Shown: piece by piece, positions 18,139 to 28,245 of the stretch
Layout: every line of letters starts with the position of its first letter
Position numbering within the stretch: position 1 is the stretch's first letter
NCBI GenBank assembly: GCA_016936355.1
Contig: JAFGYB010000023.1
Location: 1-64,000 of the forward strand
Direction: 5' to 3'
Source of the DNA: Bacteroidales bacterium
GTDB taxonomy: Bacteria; Bacteroidota; Bacteroidia; Bacteroidales; F082
Length of the DNA: 64,000 bases
Made by a program: the position numbers and the translations under genes
The notes under the pieces: model-generated
What the model was told of the DNA's origin: nothing
What the model saw: only the letters and a program-made list of their open reading frames with translations
Database searches by the model: none

Positions 18139-19077
18139 TTAATCCAGCTTCATTTTATCGTACACATCCATTACATCTTTCACATGATGGGCTGATGTAT
18201 ACAACAATTCTTTTTCTTCTTTGTTCAGGTCAATTTCGATGATCTGTTCGATACCGTTCCGACCCAGTTTAACAGGAGCTCCCAGGTAGACGTCTTTCAA
18301 ACCCCATTCTCCGTTCAAACGAACACAACAGGGGAAAATATGGTTTTGGTCCTGAATAATGGATTCTACCATCTGAGCGGCAGAAGCACCCGGAGCATAC
18401 CAGGCAGAAGTGCCCAGCAGGTTTACAATTTCTCCGCCACCCTTTTGAGTACGAACCACGATTTCATCCAGTCTTTCTTTGGCAATCAACTCAGTGACAG
18501 GAATACCGGCAACAGTGGTGTAACGTGGCAACGGCACCATGGTATCACCGTGTCCACCCATTAAAAGAGCCTGAATATCCATAGGAGAAATATTCAGTTC
18601 GTCGGCAATGAAAGCACGGTAACGGGCTGTGTCCAAAACACCGGCCATCCCAAACACCTGGTGGGCTGATTTTCCGGAAGCCATATGGGCAGCATAGGTC
18701 ATTACATCCAGCGGGTTGGAAACAATAATAATGATGGCATCGGGTGAGGCAGCGATCACATTATCAGTAACAGATTTAACAATTTTAGCATTGGTAGAGA
18801 TCAGGTCATCGCGAGACATCCCCGGTTTTCTGGGCAATCCGGAAGTGATCACTACAACGTCGGAACCTTCTGTCTTTGAATAATCATTGGTATAACCCTT
18901 AACACGGGTATCAAAATAATTCACAGCAGAACTTTCCCAGATATCGAGTGCTTTTCCTTCGGCAAACCCTTCTTTAATGTCTACCAAAACCACTTCATTC
19001 AGAAAATTTTTCTTAGCAAGTACGTCAGCACAGGTAGCCCCTACAGAGCCGGCACCTACTACGGTTACTTTTTTCAT
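18139..19077 (-). CDS. mdh: Malate dehydrogenase (LDH-like type)
   Basis: A 312-residue NAD-dependent malate dehydrogenase interconverting malate and oxaloacetate in the TCA cycle. The Rossmann motif VGAGSVGATCADVLAKK opens the protein. The substrate loop RKPGMSRDDL has the Arg that favours malate over lactate, and the catalytic His lies in GGHGDTMVPLPRYT. The length fits the LDH-like MDH family. It is flanked by a clear terminator and a -7 promoter, so it is probably monocistronic. Confidence 0.96.
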   Translation of the reverse strand: MKKVTVVGAGSVGATCADVLAKKNFLNEVVLVDIKEGFAEGKALDIWESSAVNYFDTRVKGYTNDYSKTEGSDVVVITSGLPRKPGMSRDDLISTNAKIVKSVTDNVIAASPDAIIIIVSNPLDVMTYAAHMASGKSAHQVFGMAGVLDTARYRAFIADELNISPMDIQALLMGGHGDTMVPLPRYTTVAGIPVTELIAKERLDEIVVRTQKGGGEIVNLLGTSAWYAPGASAAQMVESIIQDQNHIFPCCVRLNGEWGLKDVYLGAPVKLGRNGIEQIIEIDLNKEEKELLYTSAHHVKDVMDVYDKMKLD

Positions 19078-19121
19078 TTTTATAATTTTTTTAAGATGTT
19101 AAAGCTCTTTTTTTATTGAAT

Positions 19122-19129
19122 CAAAATTA
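19122..19129 (-). promoter_or_regulatory. -7 promoter element of mdh
   Basis: The minus strand reads TAATTTTG, matching TAnnTTTG, 44 bases upstream of the mdh start. Confidence 0.5.
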
Positions 19130-19282
19130 CAAATATTTCAGCCAAAATCTTTCTTAAAAGTTTATAAATCCTTGTTTCTGAATAAATTTAAACCCCGTCT
19201 AAATAGACCTGCTTTTGAATGAGCAAGTTACATTACTTGAATGTGAAAAATAATCAGAACAGAAATTATACCTCCAAAATTT

Positions 19283-21190
19283 CTAATTCATCAGCTTCTC
19301 AATGACTGACAGGTTGGATTCGTTGTCAATGTTTTTGCCGTTTGCCTTATACAGAACATCAATGAGTAAACTGTACCGTTCCACCACCTTATTTCGGACC
19401 ATTTTCATGGTAGAATTCAACAATTTGTTTTCTTCGGTAAACGGTTCATCCATGATACCGATGGCAGCAGGCAGCCATCTTGAAGGAAACTGCTGAGCAT
19501 ATTTTCCACCCGGTAAAAAAGCATCCACATCCGATTTAATCAGTTGCAAAGCATATTCGTAGCCCTCTTTTCCGGAAAGTCCTTTTTCTTTCACTGCAGA
19601 TTTCAACAGCTGTACATTGGGATAAACCAGACCTGTGGTGTATGCATTTTGATTGTTGTACAACATGCATTGGTCAATGTAGCGGGATTGTTCCACCAGG
19701 GCTTCCTCAATACCTTCAGGGCTGTACTTTTCTCCGTCGTTGCTGATCAGCAAACTCTTGAACCGACCCAGTACATACAGAAATCCGTCAGCATCCATGT
19801 AGCCCATATCACCGGTATAGAGCCATCCGTCTTTCAGCGTTTCAGCCGTTGCTGCTTCATTCTTCCAGTAGCCTTTCATGACATTCTCACCCCTTACTAC
19901 GATCTCTCCTTTATCCCCCAACGGCAATTCATTACCCTCATCATCACAGATTTTCAGCTCCAGGTTGTCTACCAGAAAACCCGATGAGCCCAGTTTGTGT
20001 TTGGCTTCGGCATTGGACGAAATAACCGGGGCCGATTCTGACAAACCATATCCTTGATAAACAGGGATTCCTATGGCGTAAAAGAACCGTTGCAATTCCA
20101 CATCCAACAATGCACCTCCACCAATGAAAAATTCCAGTCTGCCACCGAAATTCTCACGGATTTTGCTGAATAGGATTTTATCATACAGTTGTACCAACGG
20201 TTTCAGTAAACTACGGTTTCCCTGCCCTTTATCCCAACCATCTCCATTATACTTATAAGCGACGCTCAAGGCATGCTTGAATAAATTATCGAGCACCGGT
20301 CCTTTGGCCCGGATGCCGGCTTCTATATTTTTTCTGAAATTTTTGGACAACGCCGGTACACTCAACAAAAAAGTAGGTTTGATTTCTTTGATGTTTTTGG
20401 GAATATTCCGCAGCGTCTCCATGGGTGTTTTTCCCAACTCAACAACTGCGAGACTTGCTCCCTGGCGGATGAGGGTGTACAAACCCACGGTGTGTGCAAA
20501 TGAGTGATCCCACGGTAAAATCAATAATGTGACAAAGGTCTCCGGAACAAACATCAGTGAATTGGCCTGCTCCACATTGGCAGTGTAATTTCTGTGTGTC
20601 AGCATAATCCCTTTGGGATCAGCCGTAGTTCCTGAGGTGTAACTGATGTTGGCCAGATCGTTGGGTTCGACTGACTGCCACAGTTTTTCCAGATCTTTTT
20701 CCCTTTTTACGTATTGACGTTCCCCTTCTTCCAGCACACTGCGATAATAAATCTCGTTCTGCTCTTTACGCAATTTCACGTCGCCGAAAACAATCGTCGT
20801 GGTCACCTTTGGGATGTCGTATTTTATTTCTCTGATTTTGGATAACTGACGGTCACTGACTATCACCCATTTGCATTCCGAATGTTTAATCCGGAACGAT
20901 AATTCTGCCGGCTCATTGATCTTAATCGAAAGCGGCACATCGATAGCTCCCAGGTAAAGTATGGCCAGTTCCGAAATCAGCCACTCACTTCTTCCTTCTG
21001 CCAACAAAGCCACCCGGTCGCCCTTACGAACTCCCAGTTCCATGAGCCCAACAGCCAGGTAATGGACCTGTTTTCTGATTTCTGAAAAAGTAATCTTTCG
21101 GTATTCTGCACTACCCTGCTTTTCCCAAACCAAGGCATTTTCGCTGAATTTTTGAACACTTTTTTCAAATAGTGCGGGGATTGTTTTCAT
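19283..21190 (-). CDS. Long-chain acyl-CoA synthetase (AMP-forming)
   Basis: A 635-residue ANL-superfamily ligase that activates fatty acids to acyl-CoA with ATP. The P-loop-like motif YTSGTTADPKGIMLTH, the QGYGLSES motif and the hinge GWLYTGDMGYMDADGFLYVLGR are all present. It resembles FadD15/ACSL-like enzymes of Bacteroidota. ATG 21190 was chosen because it begins MKTIPALFEKSV, the usual start; 21211 only adds seven residues. Chain-length preference is not determinable. It lies downstream of no obvious operon partner. Confidence 0.9.
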   Translation of the reverse strand: MKTIPALFEKSVQKFSENALVWEKQGSAEYRKITFSEIRKQVHYLAVGLMELGVRKGDRVALLAEGRSEWLISELAILYLGAIDVPLSIKINEPAELSFRIKHSECKWVIVSDRQLSKIREIKYDIPKVTTTIVFGDVKLRKEQNEIYYRSVLEEGERQYVKREKDLEKLWQSVEPNDLANISYTSGTTADPKGIMLTHRNYTANVEQANSLMFVPETFVTLLILPWDHSFAHTVGLYTLIRQGASLAVVELGKTPMETLRNIPKNIKEIKPTFLLSVPALSKNFRKNIEAGIRAKGPVLDNLFKHALSVAYKYNGDGWDKGQGNRSLLKPLVQLYDKILFSKIRENFGGRLEFFIGGGALLDVELQRFFYAIGIPVYQGYGLSESAPVISSNAEAKHKLGSSGFLVDNLELKICDDEGNELPLGDKGEIVVRGENVMKGYWKNEAATAETLKDGWLYTGDMGYMDADGFLYVLGRFKSLLISNDGEKYSPEGIEEALVEQSRYIDQCMLYNNQNAYTTGLVYPNVQLLKSAVKEKGLSGKEGYEYALQLIKSDVDAFLPGGKYAQQFPSRWLPAAIGIMDEPFTEENKLLNSTMKMVRNKVVERYSLLIDVLYKANGKNIDNESNLSVIEKLMN

Positions 21191-21546
21191 TTTTATGTAT
21201 CTAATTTGCAATCAAAATAATTTGGGCTAACAAACAAAAATAAGGAATGTATCCATTCAAAAGAACAGGAATCATTTTTTACCGACTGTCTTCTATCGTT
21301 CATCAATTTTTGTTTTCAGCACCAAACCCGTAGCCTTATTTTTGACTTCACTTTTGCAGATTTTCATACCGTTGATTATCAATCAAATGAATGTATTCCA
21401 ACATGAATTATAAGTTCCCGTTTTGTGATATAAATGTCTTTGGTCTTGCTTTTAACTTTTTCTCAATAAAAAATTTAAAAACTTTTAATAGTAAAAAAGT
21501 TTCCTAAGTATTTTTTATGTACTTTTGCCGCTAAAAATTTGAAACA
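21191..21546. other. Intergenic region between acyl-CoA synthetase and efflux operon
   Basis: A 356-base AT-rich divergent intergenic region. Apart from the -7 element at 21520-21527 I see no gene, strong hairpin or repeat. A regulator-binding site for the TetR protein of the efflux operon could lie here, but no convincing palindrome was identified by eye. Confidence 0.6.
21520..21527 (+). promoter_or_regulatory. -7 promoter element of the RND efflux operon
   Basis: TACTTTTG matches TAnnTTTG, 19 bases upstream of ATG 21547, which starts the four-gene efflux operon. Confidence 0.6.
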
Positions 21547-22887
21547 ATGAACAGAATAATCTTACTCTCTTTCATTTTTATCCTTTTCATCGGACTGCCT
21601 GCTTCGAAGGCGCAAAAAGTCTTCAGGCTTAATCTGGATGAAGCGATTAATTATGCTTACACCCACAATTACAGCATGATTAACTCGGGCAAGGACCTTG
21701 AAATTTCCAAAGAACAGATGAAAGCAGCGTTAGCGGAAGGATTACCACAGATCAACGGTACACTGTCCTATCACGATAATGTAGCACGACCTGTTTCCCT
21801 GATTCCTGGTGATTTTTTTGGAAAACCCGGTGAACAAATTGCAGTTCAATTCGGAACCCGCTATGATGCTGCCCTCAACGGCCAGTTTACGCAGCTAATT
21901 TTTGACGGCCGCTATCTTGTGGGATTGAAGGCCGCCAAGGTAGCCATCGAAAAGGCTGACAAAGAATTTTTCAAAAATAAACTGGCAGTACGCGAACAGA
22001 TTTCAAACACATATTATCAGGCATTGTCCATCAAAAAAAGTCTGCATATAGTAGATTCAACTTTGAATGTGACACGCCGGCTGGCTGGTGAAACCAACCA
22101 TGTATACAAACAGGGATTGACCGACGATGTTTCGGTTGACCAGTTAAACTTACTCGTATCCGACCTGAAAGCGACTCAAACCCGTTTGAACAACCAGAGG
22201 GTGATCAATCAGGCACTGCTGAAATTTTACCTGGGCCTGGATGAGAAAGACAGCCTTGTGCTGACTGAGGATATCGGTAAACTCATCATACAAAAGGAAA
22301 AGATGATTGCCGAATCAGGAACATTAAATCTGGGTCAAAACATCGATTACCAAACCATCCAGGTAGCAAAACAACTTTCCAATTTACAGGTGATGCTGGC
22401 CAAAGCTGCCTACCTGCCCTCAATCAATGCTTCCGTAAGCTACAACACTCAGGCACAAAGAGATGTTTGGAATTTCTTTAACGCGGGCAAATGGTACCAA
22501 AGTGCAATTGTTGGAGTCACCATGCACATCCCAATTTTTTCCAGCGGACAACGTAAAGCCAAACTGAATGAAGCCAGGCTGAATTTCGAAAAGATGCAGG
22601 TGATGGAGAAAGAAACCGGCAAACAGTTGAACATTCAGTATAAGACACTGATCGACAACTACGAAAATGCCCGGAAAGTTTACAACAACAAAGATCAGAA
22701 CCGTAAGGTTGCAGAAAAGATTTACCGGAAGACTACCGAAAAATTCAAAGAAGGAATGGCGTCCAGTCTCGATTTGCTGAACACCCATAACCAGTTTTTG
22801 AGTGCAGAGAGCGATTATGTAAACGCTGAATTTGATTTGCTACAATCCGCTGAAAAATTGCAAACATTACTTACCAAAGCGCAATAA
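21547..22887 (+). CDS. TolC-family outer membrane efflux protein
   Basis: A 446-residue outer membrane factor. A signal peptide (about 1-22, ending SKAQ) precedes a protein with two OEP repeats. It begins LDEAINYAYTHNYSMINSGKDLEIS and contains long alpha-helical hairpin segments (for example YQALSIKKSLHIVDSTLNVTRRL and the mirrored C-terminal half ending SSLDLLNTHNQFLSAESDYVNAEFDLLQSAEKLQ). It would form the trimeric exit duct for the adaptor and RND pump encoded downstream. One base separates its stop from the TetR start. Confidence 0.93.
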   Translation: MNRIILLSFIFILFIGLPASKAQKVFRLNLDEAINYAYTHNYSMINSGKDLEISKEQMKAALAEGLPQINGTLSYHDNVARPVSLIPGDFFGKPGEQIAVQFGTRYDAALNGQFTQLIFDGRYLVGLKAAKVAIEKADKEFFKNKLAVREQISNTYYQALSIKKSLHIVDSTLNVTRRLAGETNHVYKQGLTDDVSVDQLNLLVSDLKATQTRLNNQRVINQALLKFYLGLDEKDSLVLTEDIGKLIIQKEKMIAESGTLNLGQNIDYQTIQVAKQLSNLQVMLAKAAYLPSINASVSYNTQAQRDVWNFFNAGKWYQSAIVGVTMHIPIFSSGQRKAKLNEARLNFEKMQVMEKETGKQLNIQYKTLIDNYENARKVYNNKDQNRKVAEKIYRKTTEKFKEGMASSLDLLNTHNQFLSAESDYVNAEFDLLQSAEKLQTLLTKAQ

Positions 22888-22888
22888 A

Positions 22889-23503
22889 ATGGAAGTAAAA
22901 GACATGATTGAAAAAATCAGCGAACTGTTTCACCGTTACGGCATCAAAAGTGTCACAATGGACGATGTAGCCCGTGAGCTGAGTATTTCTAAAAAAACAC
23001 TGTACGAACAGTTTGAAGATAAATCAGGACTCATCAGAATCGTAATTGAGCATGAGTTTTCCTGTCAAAAAAAGAAATTCAATCTGGAAGACCTCCACCC
23101 GAATAACGCGCTGGAAGAAGTTTTTCTGATCTTCAAACACTATTCTCAAATGCTCAAAGAACAATACCCATCCTTTGAGTTCGACTTAAAAAAATACTAT
23201 CCTGAAATTTATGCCGACCTAAAAACGGAACGCAGAAAAAGGATGCTGCACAACACGCTAGAAAATATTGTTCGCGGAAAAGAAGAAGGTCTATACCGAT
23301 CGGATCTCCACGAACAAATTATTGCCAAACTCAATGTTCTAAGAATCGAATGTCTAATTGACAGTGACCTGTTTTCCAATGAGGAACTTTTTTCACAGGA
23401 ATTCGCCCTTGAAATGTTTCTGTATCATCTCCACGGTATTGTCAGCGAAAAAGGATCAAAATTTTTAGAACAACACATCCAGGAATTAAAAAATATTGGA
23501 TGA
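22889..23503 (+). CDS. TetR/AcrR-family transcriptional regulator
   Basis: A 204-residue regulator with an N-terminal HTH: FHRYGIKSVTMDDVARELSISKKTLYEQFEDKSGLI. The rest is an all-helical ligand/dimer domain without recognisable specificity. The ATG at 22889 is one base after the TolC stop and gives the normal TetR N-terminus. Being inside the efflux operon, it probably represses that operon and responds to a pump substrate. Confidence 0.92.
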   Translation: MEVKDMIEKISELFHRYGIKSVTMDDVARELSISKKTLYEQFEDKSGLIRIVIEHEFSCQKKKFNLEDLHPNNALEEVFLIFKHYSQMLKEQYPSFEFDLKKYYPEIYADLKTERRKRMLHNTLENIVRGKEEGLYRSDLHEQIIAKLNVLRIECLIDSDLFSNEELFSQEFALEMFLYHLHGIVSEKGSKFLEQHIQELKNIG

Positions 23504-23546
23504 CATTCAAATCAGAACAAAAACAAAAAAACATAAACCAAAACAC

Positions 23547-24680
23547 ATGAAAAAGATTACATTATTCCTGGCCATGATTGCTCTTTTGGCTTCCTGCAAA
23601 CAGGAGAATAAATCAAAACTGGAAAAAGAAATCATTTCCTACCAAAAAGAAGCCAGTAAGCTGAATGCCAAGATATCGAACTTACAGCAACAGATCGATG
23701 AACAGGAAAAAAAGAAAAATCAGCTCACCGGACTGAAAGTTCGAATTGCTGTCGACACGCTTAATCCCCAACTCTTTCGGCACTATTTCGATGCCTCTGC
23801 TTCTGTAGAAAGCATCCACGAAGCCTTCATCAGCCCTGAAGTCAGCGGACAGGTTGAAAAAGTACTGGTGAATGAAGGAGACAAAGTTTCGAAAGGACAG
23901 TTGCTGGCCCAGCTATCCACGGACATGATTCAAAACAACATTCAGGAAGTGAAAGCATCCTTGTCGTTGGCAGAATTTACTTATAAGAAACAAAAAAGCC
24001 TCTGGGATAAACACATTGGATCCGAGCTGGACTATGTTAGGGCCAAAAGCAACATGGAGTCGCTTCAGAGCAAGCTGAAAAGTTTGGAAACCCAGTACGA
24101 TAAATCCTTCATTCGTGCACCCATCTCAGGTTATGTGGATGCCATCGACGTGAAGGTGGGTGAACTGGCCTCCCCCGGAATACGCATTTTTCATGTTGTG
24201 AACATTGAAGATTTATACGTCAATGCCCAGATCTCTGAGAACTATTTGCCGGTGGTACACAAAGGCGACAAAGTGTCGGTTTCCTTCCCTACTTATCCCG
24301 ATATTGAGCTGCATGAAAAAGTGTTCAGAACAGGTGAAGTAATTCTGGCTCAGAACCGTACTTTTAAACTACAGCTCAAAATAAAGAACCGGAACAACTT
24401 GTTCAAACCCAATATGCTGGCAATTATCAGCATCAACGACTACTCCAACCCCAAAGCACTGGTCGTTCCTTCTTTTGTCATCAGAAAAGACATCAAAGGC
24501 GATTATCTTTTCCTGGTGAAGAAGGACAAAGAAGGTCAGAAAATTGCCCACAAACAGTATGTTACCACTGGCTTGTCATCCGGACCATACACCCAGGTTG
24601 TAAAAGGAGTTCAACCCGGAGACGTTGTGGTTACCGATGGGTTTAATAATGTAACTGAAGGAACCATTGTTATTTATTAG
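23547..24680 (+). CDS. RND efflux periplasmic adaptor lipoprotein
   Basis: A 377-residue membrane-fusion protein. The signal ends in lipobox LLASC, so it is a lipoprotein. A short coiled coil (about 25-65, EKEIISYQKEASKLNAKISN) comes first. The lipoyl/barrel-sandwich half follows (GQVEKVLVNEGDKVSKGQLLAQL), then an alpha-hairpin, the returning half (FIRAPISGYVDAIDVKVGELASPG) and beta-barrel/MP domains. It links the RND pump to TolC. I chose ATG 23547 because it begins the signal; the frame opens earlier but would overlap the TetR gene. Confidence 0.92.
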   Translation: MKKITLFLAMIALLASCKQENKSKLEKEIISYQKEASKLNAKISNLQQQIDEQEKKKNQLTGLKVRIAVDTLNPQLFRHYFDASASVESIHEAFISPEVSGQVEKVLVNEGDKVSKGQLLAQLSTDMIQNNIQEVKASLSLAEFTYKKQKSLWDKHIGSELDYVRAKSNMESLQSKLKSLETQYDKSFIRAPISGYVDAIDVKVGELASPGIRIFHVVNIEDLYVNAQISENYLPVVHKGDKVSVSFPTYPDIELHEKVFRTGEVILAQNRTFKLQLKIKNRNNLFKPNMLAIISINDYSNPKALVVPSFVIRKDIKGDYLFLVKKDKEGQKIAHKQYVTTGLSSGPYTQVVKGVQPGDVVVTDGFNNVTEGTIVIY

Positions 24681-24716
24681 TCCTGTTTTTTTCATGTGAA
24701 CAGATAACAAACTATC

Positions 24717-27700
24717 ATGAGTAAAGATTTAAACAACGAGAACAAGGAAAAAAAGGTAGTCCGGAATTTTGGGTTGTCCACCTGGGCCATCAACAATAAA
24801 AATACGGTATACCTGTTTACGGTGGCCACCATCATTTTTGGGATCCTTTCCTATATTGCCCTGCCCAAAGAATTGTTTCCCGACATCAAAATTCCAACGG
24901 TCATGGTGCAGACACTCTATCCCGGTAACCCCCCTGTGGATATGGAGAACCTGGTCACCCGCCCGATGGAAAAACAACTGGAATCGGTGAAGGGCATCAA
25001 AAAAATGACCTCAATTTCTTCTCAGGATGCTTCCAATGTGTTCATCGAATTCCATACCAATGTGGACATCCGAAAGGCGCTGAGCGATGTGAAAGATGCT
25101 GTGGACAAGGCCAAAAGTGACCTCCCCGATGATCTGCCGTCCGACCCTCTGGTTACGGATATCGATGTTTCAGAATTTCCGGTCATCAACATAAACCTTT
25201 CGGGAAATTTCAGTTTGAGCGAACTAAAGAATTACGCCAACGACCTGAAAGATGAGATCGAATCCATCAGCGAAGTGTCCAAAGTAAACATAACGGGGAT
25301 CACCGATAGGGAAGTGAAGATCAACCTGGACCCGTTCAAAATGGCTGCCATGGAAGTAAGCTTCAGCGATGTGGAAAACGCCATCAAGTCGGAAAACCTT
25401 TCCATTTCCGGTGGGAATGCCAAAATTGGCAACTACGAAAGAACCGTTCGTGTGGTCGGCGAACTCACCGATCCCAAACAGATTGACAACATCATCGTTA
25501 AAAGAGAAAAAGGGCACATCGTTTACATGCGCGACATTGCCTCGGTAGATTTCGGATTTAAAGAAAGAGAAAGTTATTCAAGACTGGACCGTCAGCCTGT
25601 GGTGACTTTACAGGTAGTGAAAAAAACCGGAGAAAACCTGTTGGCTACTACCGACAAAGTTTTCAAGGTACTCAAAGAGGCGCGCGCTACCAAGATCATT
25701 CCGAACAATTTAAGGATCACGATTACCAATGACCAGTCAAGTCAGGTAAAATCGCAGATCAACAACCTGGAAAACAGCATCATTATGGGAATTCTGTTTG
25801 TGGTGGGTATCCTGTTCCTCTTCCTGGGGACACGCAACTCATTCATCGTCGGATTTTCCATTCCCATGTCCATGCTCATTGCCTTTATGGTAATGGGGAT
25901 CGCCCAGTTCAAGATCAACATGATGGTGTTGTTTGCGTTGATTCTGGCACTGGGTATGCTGGTGGACAATGCCATTGTGGTCACCGAAAACATCTATCGT
26001 TTTGTGCAACGGGGTTTTTCCATTAAGGAAGCTGCCCGTCAGGGTGTGGGTGAAGTGGCAATCCCCATTATCACCTCAACCGCAACCACACTGGCAGCTT
26101 TTTTCCCATTGTTGTTCTGGGGAAGTATCATGGGCGAATTCATGAAATATCTGCCCATCACGCTGATCATAGTGCTGACAGCCTCGCTGTTCAACGCACT
26201 GGTGATTGTTCCCGTTTTGTTCATTGATTTTTACAAACCCGGTGGAGACAGCGAACTGCCCAAAAGAAGAAAATCACTCATCATTGCAGCCGTATTCACC
26301 CTGCTGGGGATGCTATTCTATATTTTACATGTAAATATCCTGGGTTCCATTATGGTGGTCATTGCCCTCATCACGTTAATGAACCTGGCCTTTTTGACCC
26401 GTTGGAGTATCTGGTTCCAGAATGTATTTCTGGTGTGGCTGGAAGAAACCTATTTGAGATTCATTCGCTTTGCATTGCGTAAAAGCAATTCTTACTGGTT
26501 GATTGCCGGCACGTTTGTTTTGATGATCTTGACGATAATCTTTTATGCCAGTACCCAGCCCAAGGTGGACTTTTTCCCGGCTTCGGATCCCAAGCTGATC
26601 AATGTGATGGCCGAATTGCCCATAAGCACCAACATCGAAACCACCGACTCGGTGATGCAGGTGATCGAAAGCAAGGTATACCAGATCCTGGAACCCGATA
26701 TGAACATTGTTAAATCGGTACTGAGTGTGACCGGTAAGGGAGCTGTAGGTCAGAACGAAGGCTTTACCAGCCGGGGTGGAAGTCCCAACAAAGGGATCAT
26801 TACCATCAACTTTGTGGATTATGAATTCCGTCACGGGATCAACACCTTTACCATCATGCGAACCTTGAGTGACAGCTTGATTGGTAAATATCCGGGTGTC
26901 AACATCTCACTCGAAAAACAACGGGAGGGACCTCCGGTTGGATACCCCATCAACCTTGAAGTCAGCGGCAAGAATTTCAACACGTTACTGGCGCTGACCG
27001 ATACGATTCGTGCAGCCATCAACAACCAAAACGTACCTGGTATTGAAGGTCTAAAGATTGATCTGAATGTGGGAAAACCTGAATTATTGGTGCACGTTGA
27101 CCGGGATAAAGCCCGTCGTTTTGGGCTTTCCACCGGACAGATCGGCGATGCCATCCGAACTGCTTTGTTTGGAAAAGAAATTTCCGATTACAAGGTTGGG
27201 GAAGATGAATACAAGATTAAAATGAAGCTGGCCGATAAATACCGGTACAATGTTTCTGATCTGATGAATCAACGCATCACATTCCGTTCGGCCTCTTCAG
27301 GGAAAATCATTCAGGTTCCCATTTCTTCGGTGGCCTCTTACGAATACGGTTCTACCTACGGTGCCATCACCCGTATCGACCGCAAAAGAGTCATCACTAT
27401 TTATTCCAATGTAATCAAGGGTTACAACGCCAATGAGATCAACGGACAGCTGAAGAAAATTCTGAAAACGGTCAAATTCCCTGCCGGATACACCTACTCG
27501 TTCACAGGAGAACAGGAACAGCAAAAAGATGCTGCTGACTTCCTGGCCCGGGCGTTAATGATTGCCCTGGCGCTGATCCTGATTATTTTGGTAGGCCAGT
27601 TCAACTCCTTTGTAAAACCGATGATTATCATGTTCAGCGTACTGTTGAGTACCATCGGAGTGTTTGGTGGTCTGGCCACCTTCCGCATGGACTTTGTGGT

Positions 27701-28154
27701 AATCATGACCGGGATCGGAATTGTATCCCTGGCCGGGGTAGTCGTCAACAATGCCATCGTGCTCATCGACTACATCGGACTGGTGAAACTGCGCCGGAAA
27801 AAGGAAATGGGCATCGACGAAAACGATGAACTGCCCATGGATGTAGCCCGCGAATGTATTGTGGAAGCCGGTAAAACCCGTTTGCGTCCGGTACTGTTGA
27901 CAGCTATTACCACCGTATTGGGACTGATGCCGCTGGCAGTAGGCCTGAACATCAACTTTGTGACCTGGCTCAGTGATTTTGATCCACAGATTTTCTTCGG
28001 AGGCGACAACACCGCCTTCTGGGGACCCATGTCATGGACTGTTATCTTCGGGCTGAGCTTTGCCACTTTCCTTACGCTGATTATTGTACCTTCCATGTAC
28101 CATGCACTGTACAGTGCGAAAGTGGTATTCAAAAAGTGGAAAACAAAAGAGTAA
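24717..28154 (+). CDS. RND efflux transporter permease subunit
   Basis: A 1145-residue AcrB/HAE-type inner-membrane pump. The N-terminus (NNKNTVYLFTVATIIFGILSYIALPKELFPDIKIPTV), two large periplasmic porter halves and about 12 transmembrane helices are visible. In TM4 the proton-relay motif reads LVDNAIVVTENI, one Asp followed by Asn instead of the Asp-Asp pair of AcrB. It is about 100 residues longer than AcrB. Much of the excess is an extra hydrophobic segment pair (about residues 515-580) after TM6. The substrate is unknown. It is the last gene of the operon, followed by a terminator at 28188. Confidence 0.93.
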   Translation: MSKDLNNENKEKKVVRNFGLSTWAINNKNTVYLFTVATIIFGILSYIALPKELFPDIKIPTVMVQTLYPGNPPVDMENLVTRPMEKQLESVKGIKKMTSISSQDASNVFIEFHTNVDIRKALSDVKDAVDKAKSDLPDDLPSDPLVTDIDVSEFPVININLSGNFSLSELKNYANDLKDEIESISEVSKVNITGITDREVKINLDPFKMAAMEVSFSDVENAIKSENLSISGGNAKIGNYERTVRVVGELTDPKQIDNIIVKREKGHIVYMRDIASVDFGFKERESYSRLDRQPVVTLQVVKKTGENLLATTDKVFKVLKEARATKIIPNNLRITITNDQSSQVKSQINNLENSIIMGILFVVGILFLFLGTRNSFIVGFSIPMSMLIAFMVMGIAQFKINMMVLFALILALGMLVDNAIVVTENIYRFVQRGFSIKEAARQGVGEVAIPIITSTATTLAAFFPLLFWGSIMGEFMKYLPITLIIVLTASLFNALVIVPVLFIDFYKPGGDSELPKRRKSLIIAAVFTLLGMLFYILHVNILGSIMVVIALITLMNLAFLTRWSIWFQNVFLVWLEETYLRFIRFALRKSNSYWLIAGTFVLMILTIIFYASTQPKVDFFPASDPKLINVMAELPISTNIETTDSVMQVIESKVYQILEPDMNIVKSVLSVTGKGAVGQNEGFTSRGGSPNKGIITINFVDYEFRHGINTFTIMRTLSDSLIGKYPGVNISLEKQREGPPVGYPINLEVSGKNFNTLLALTDTIRAAINNQNVPGIEGLKIDLNVGKPELLVHVDRDKARRFGLSTGQIGDAIRTALFGKEISDYKVGEDEYKIKMKLADKYRYNVSDLMNQRITFRSASSGKIIQVPISSVASYEYGSTYGAITRIDRKRVITIYSNVIKGYNANEINGQLKKILKTVKFPAGYTYSFTGEQEQQKDAADFLARALMIALALILIILVGQFNSFVKPMIIMFSVLLSTIGVFGGLATFRMDFVVIMTGIGIVSLAGVVVNNAIVLIDYIGLVKLRRKKEMGIDENDELPMDVARECIVEAGKTRLRPVLLTAITTVLGLMPLAVGLNINFVTWLSDFDPQIFFGGDNTAFWGPMSWTVIFGLSFATFLTLIIVPSMYHALYSAKVVFKKWKTKE

Positions 28155-28187
28155 TGTTGATTTTTCATAAGAAAATCTAATTTTTTT

Positions 28188-28218
28188 GAAAGGAGTCGTC
28201 AACATCGCGGCTCCTTTC
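28188..28218 (+). terminator. Terminator of the RND efflux operon
   Basis: GAAAGGAG and CTCCTTTC form an 8-bp stem closing a loop of about 15 bases, followed by TTATTTTTG. The T-rich tail doubles as the -7 promoter element of the next gene. Confidence 0.7.
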
Positions 28219-28219
28219 T

Positions 28220-28227
28220 TATTTTTG
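28220..28227 (+). promoter_or_regulatory. -7 promoter element of the TGS/nucleoside kinase gene
   Basis: TATTTTTG matches TAnnTTTG and begins two bases after the terminator stem. It supports ATG 28246 as the start and excludes an in-frame start at 28186. Confidence 0.5.
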
Positions 28228-28245
28228 TATGGAACAACAGGAACG

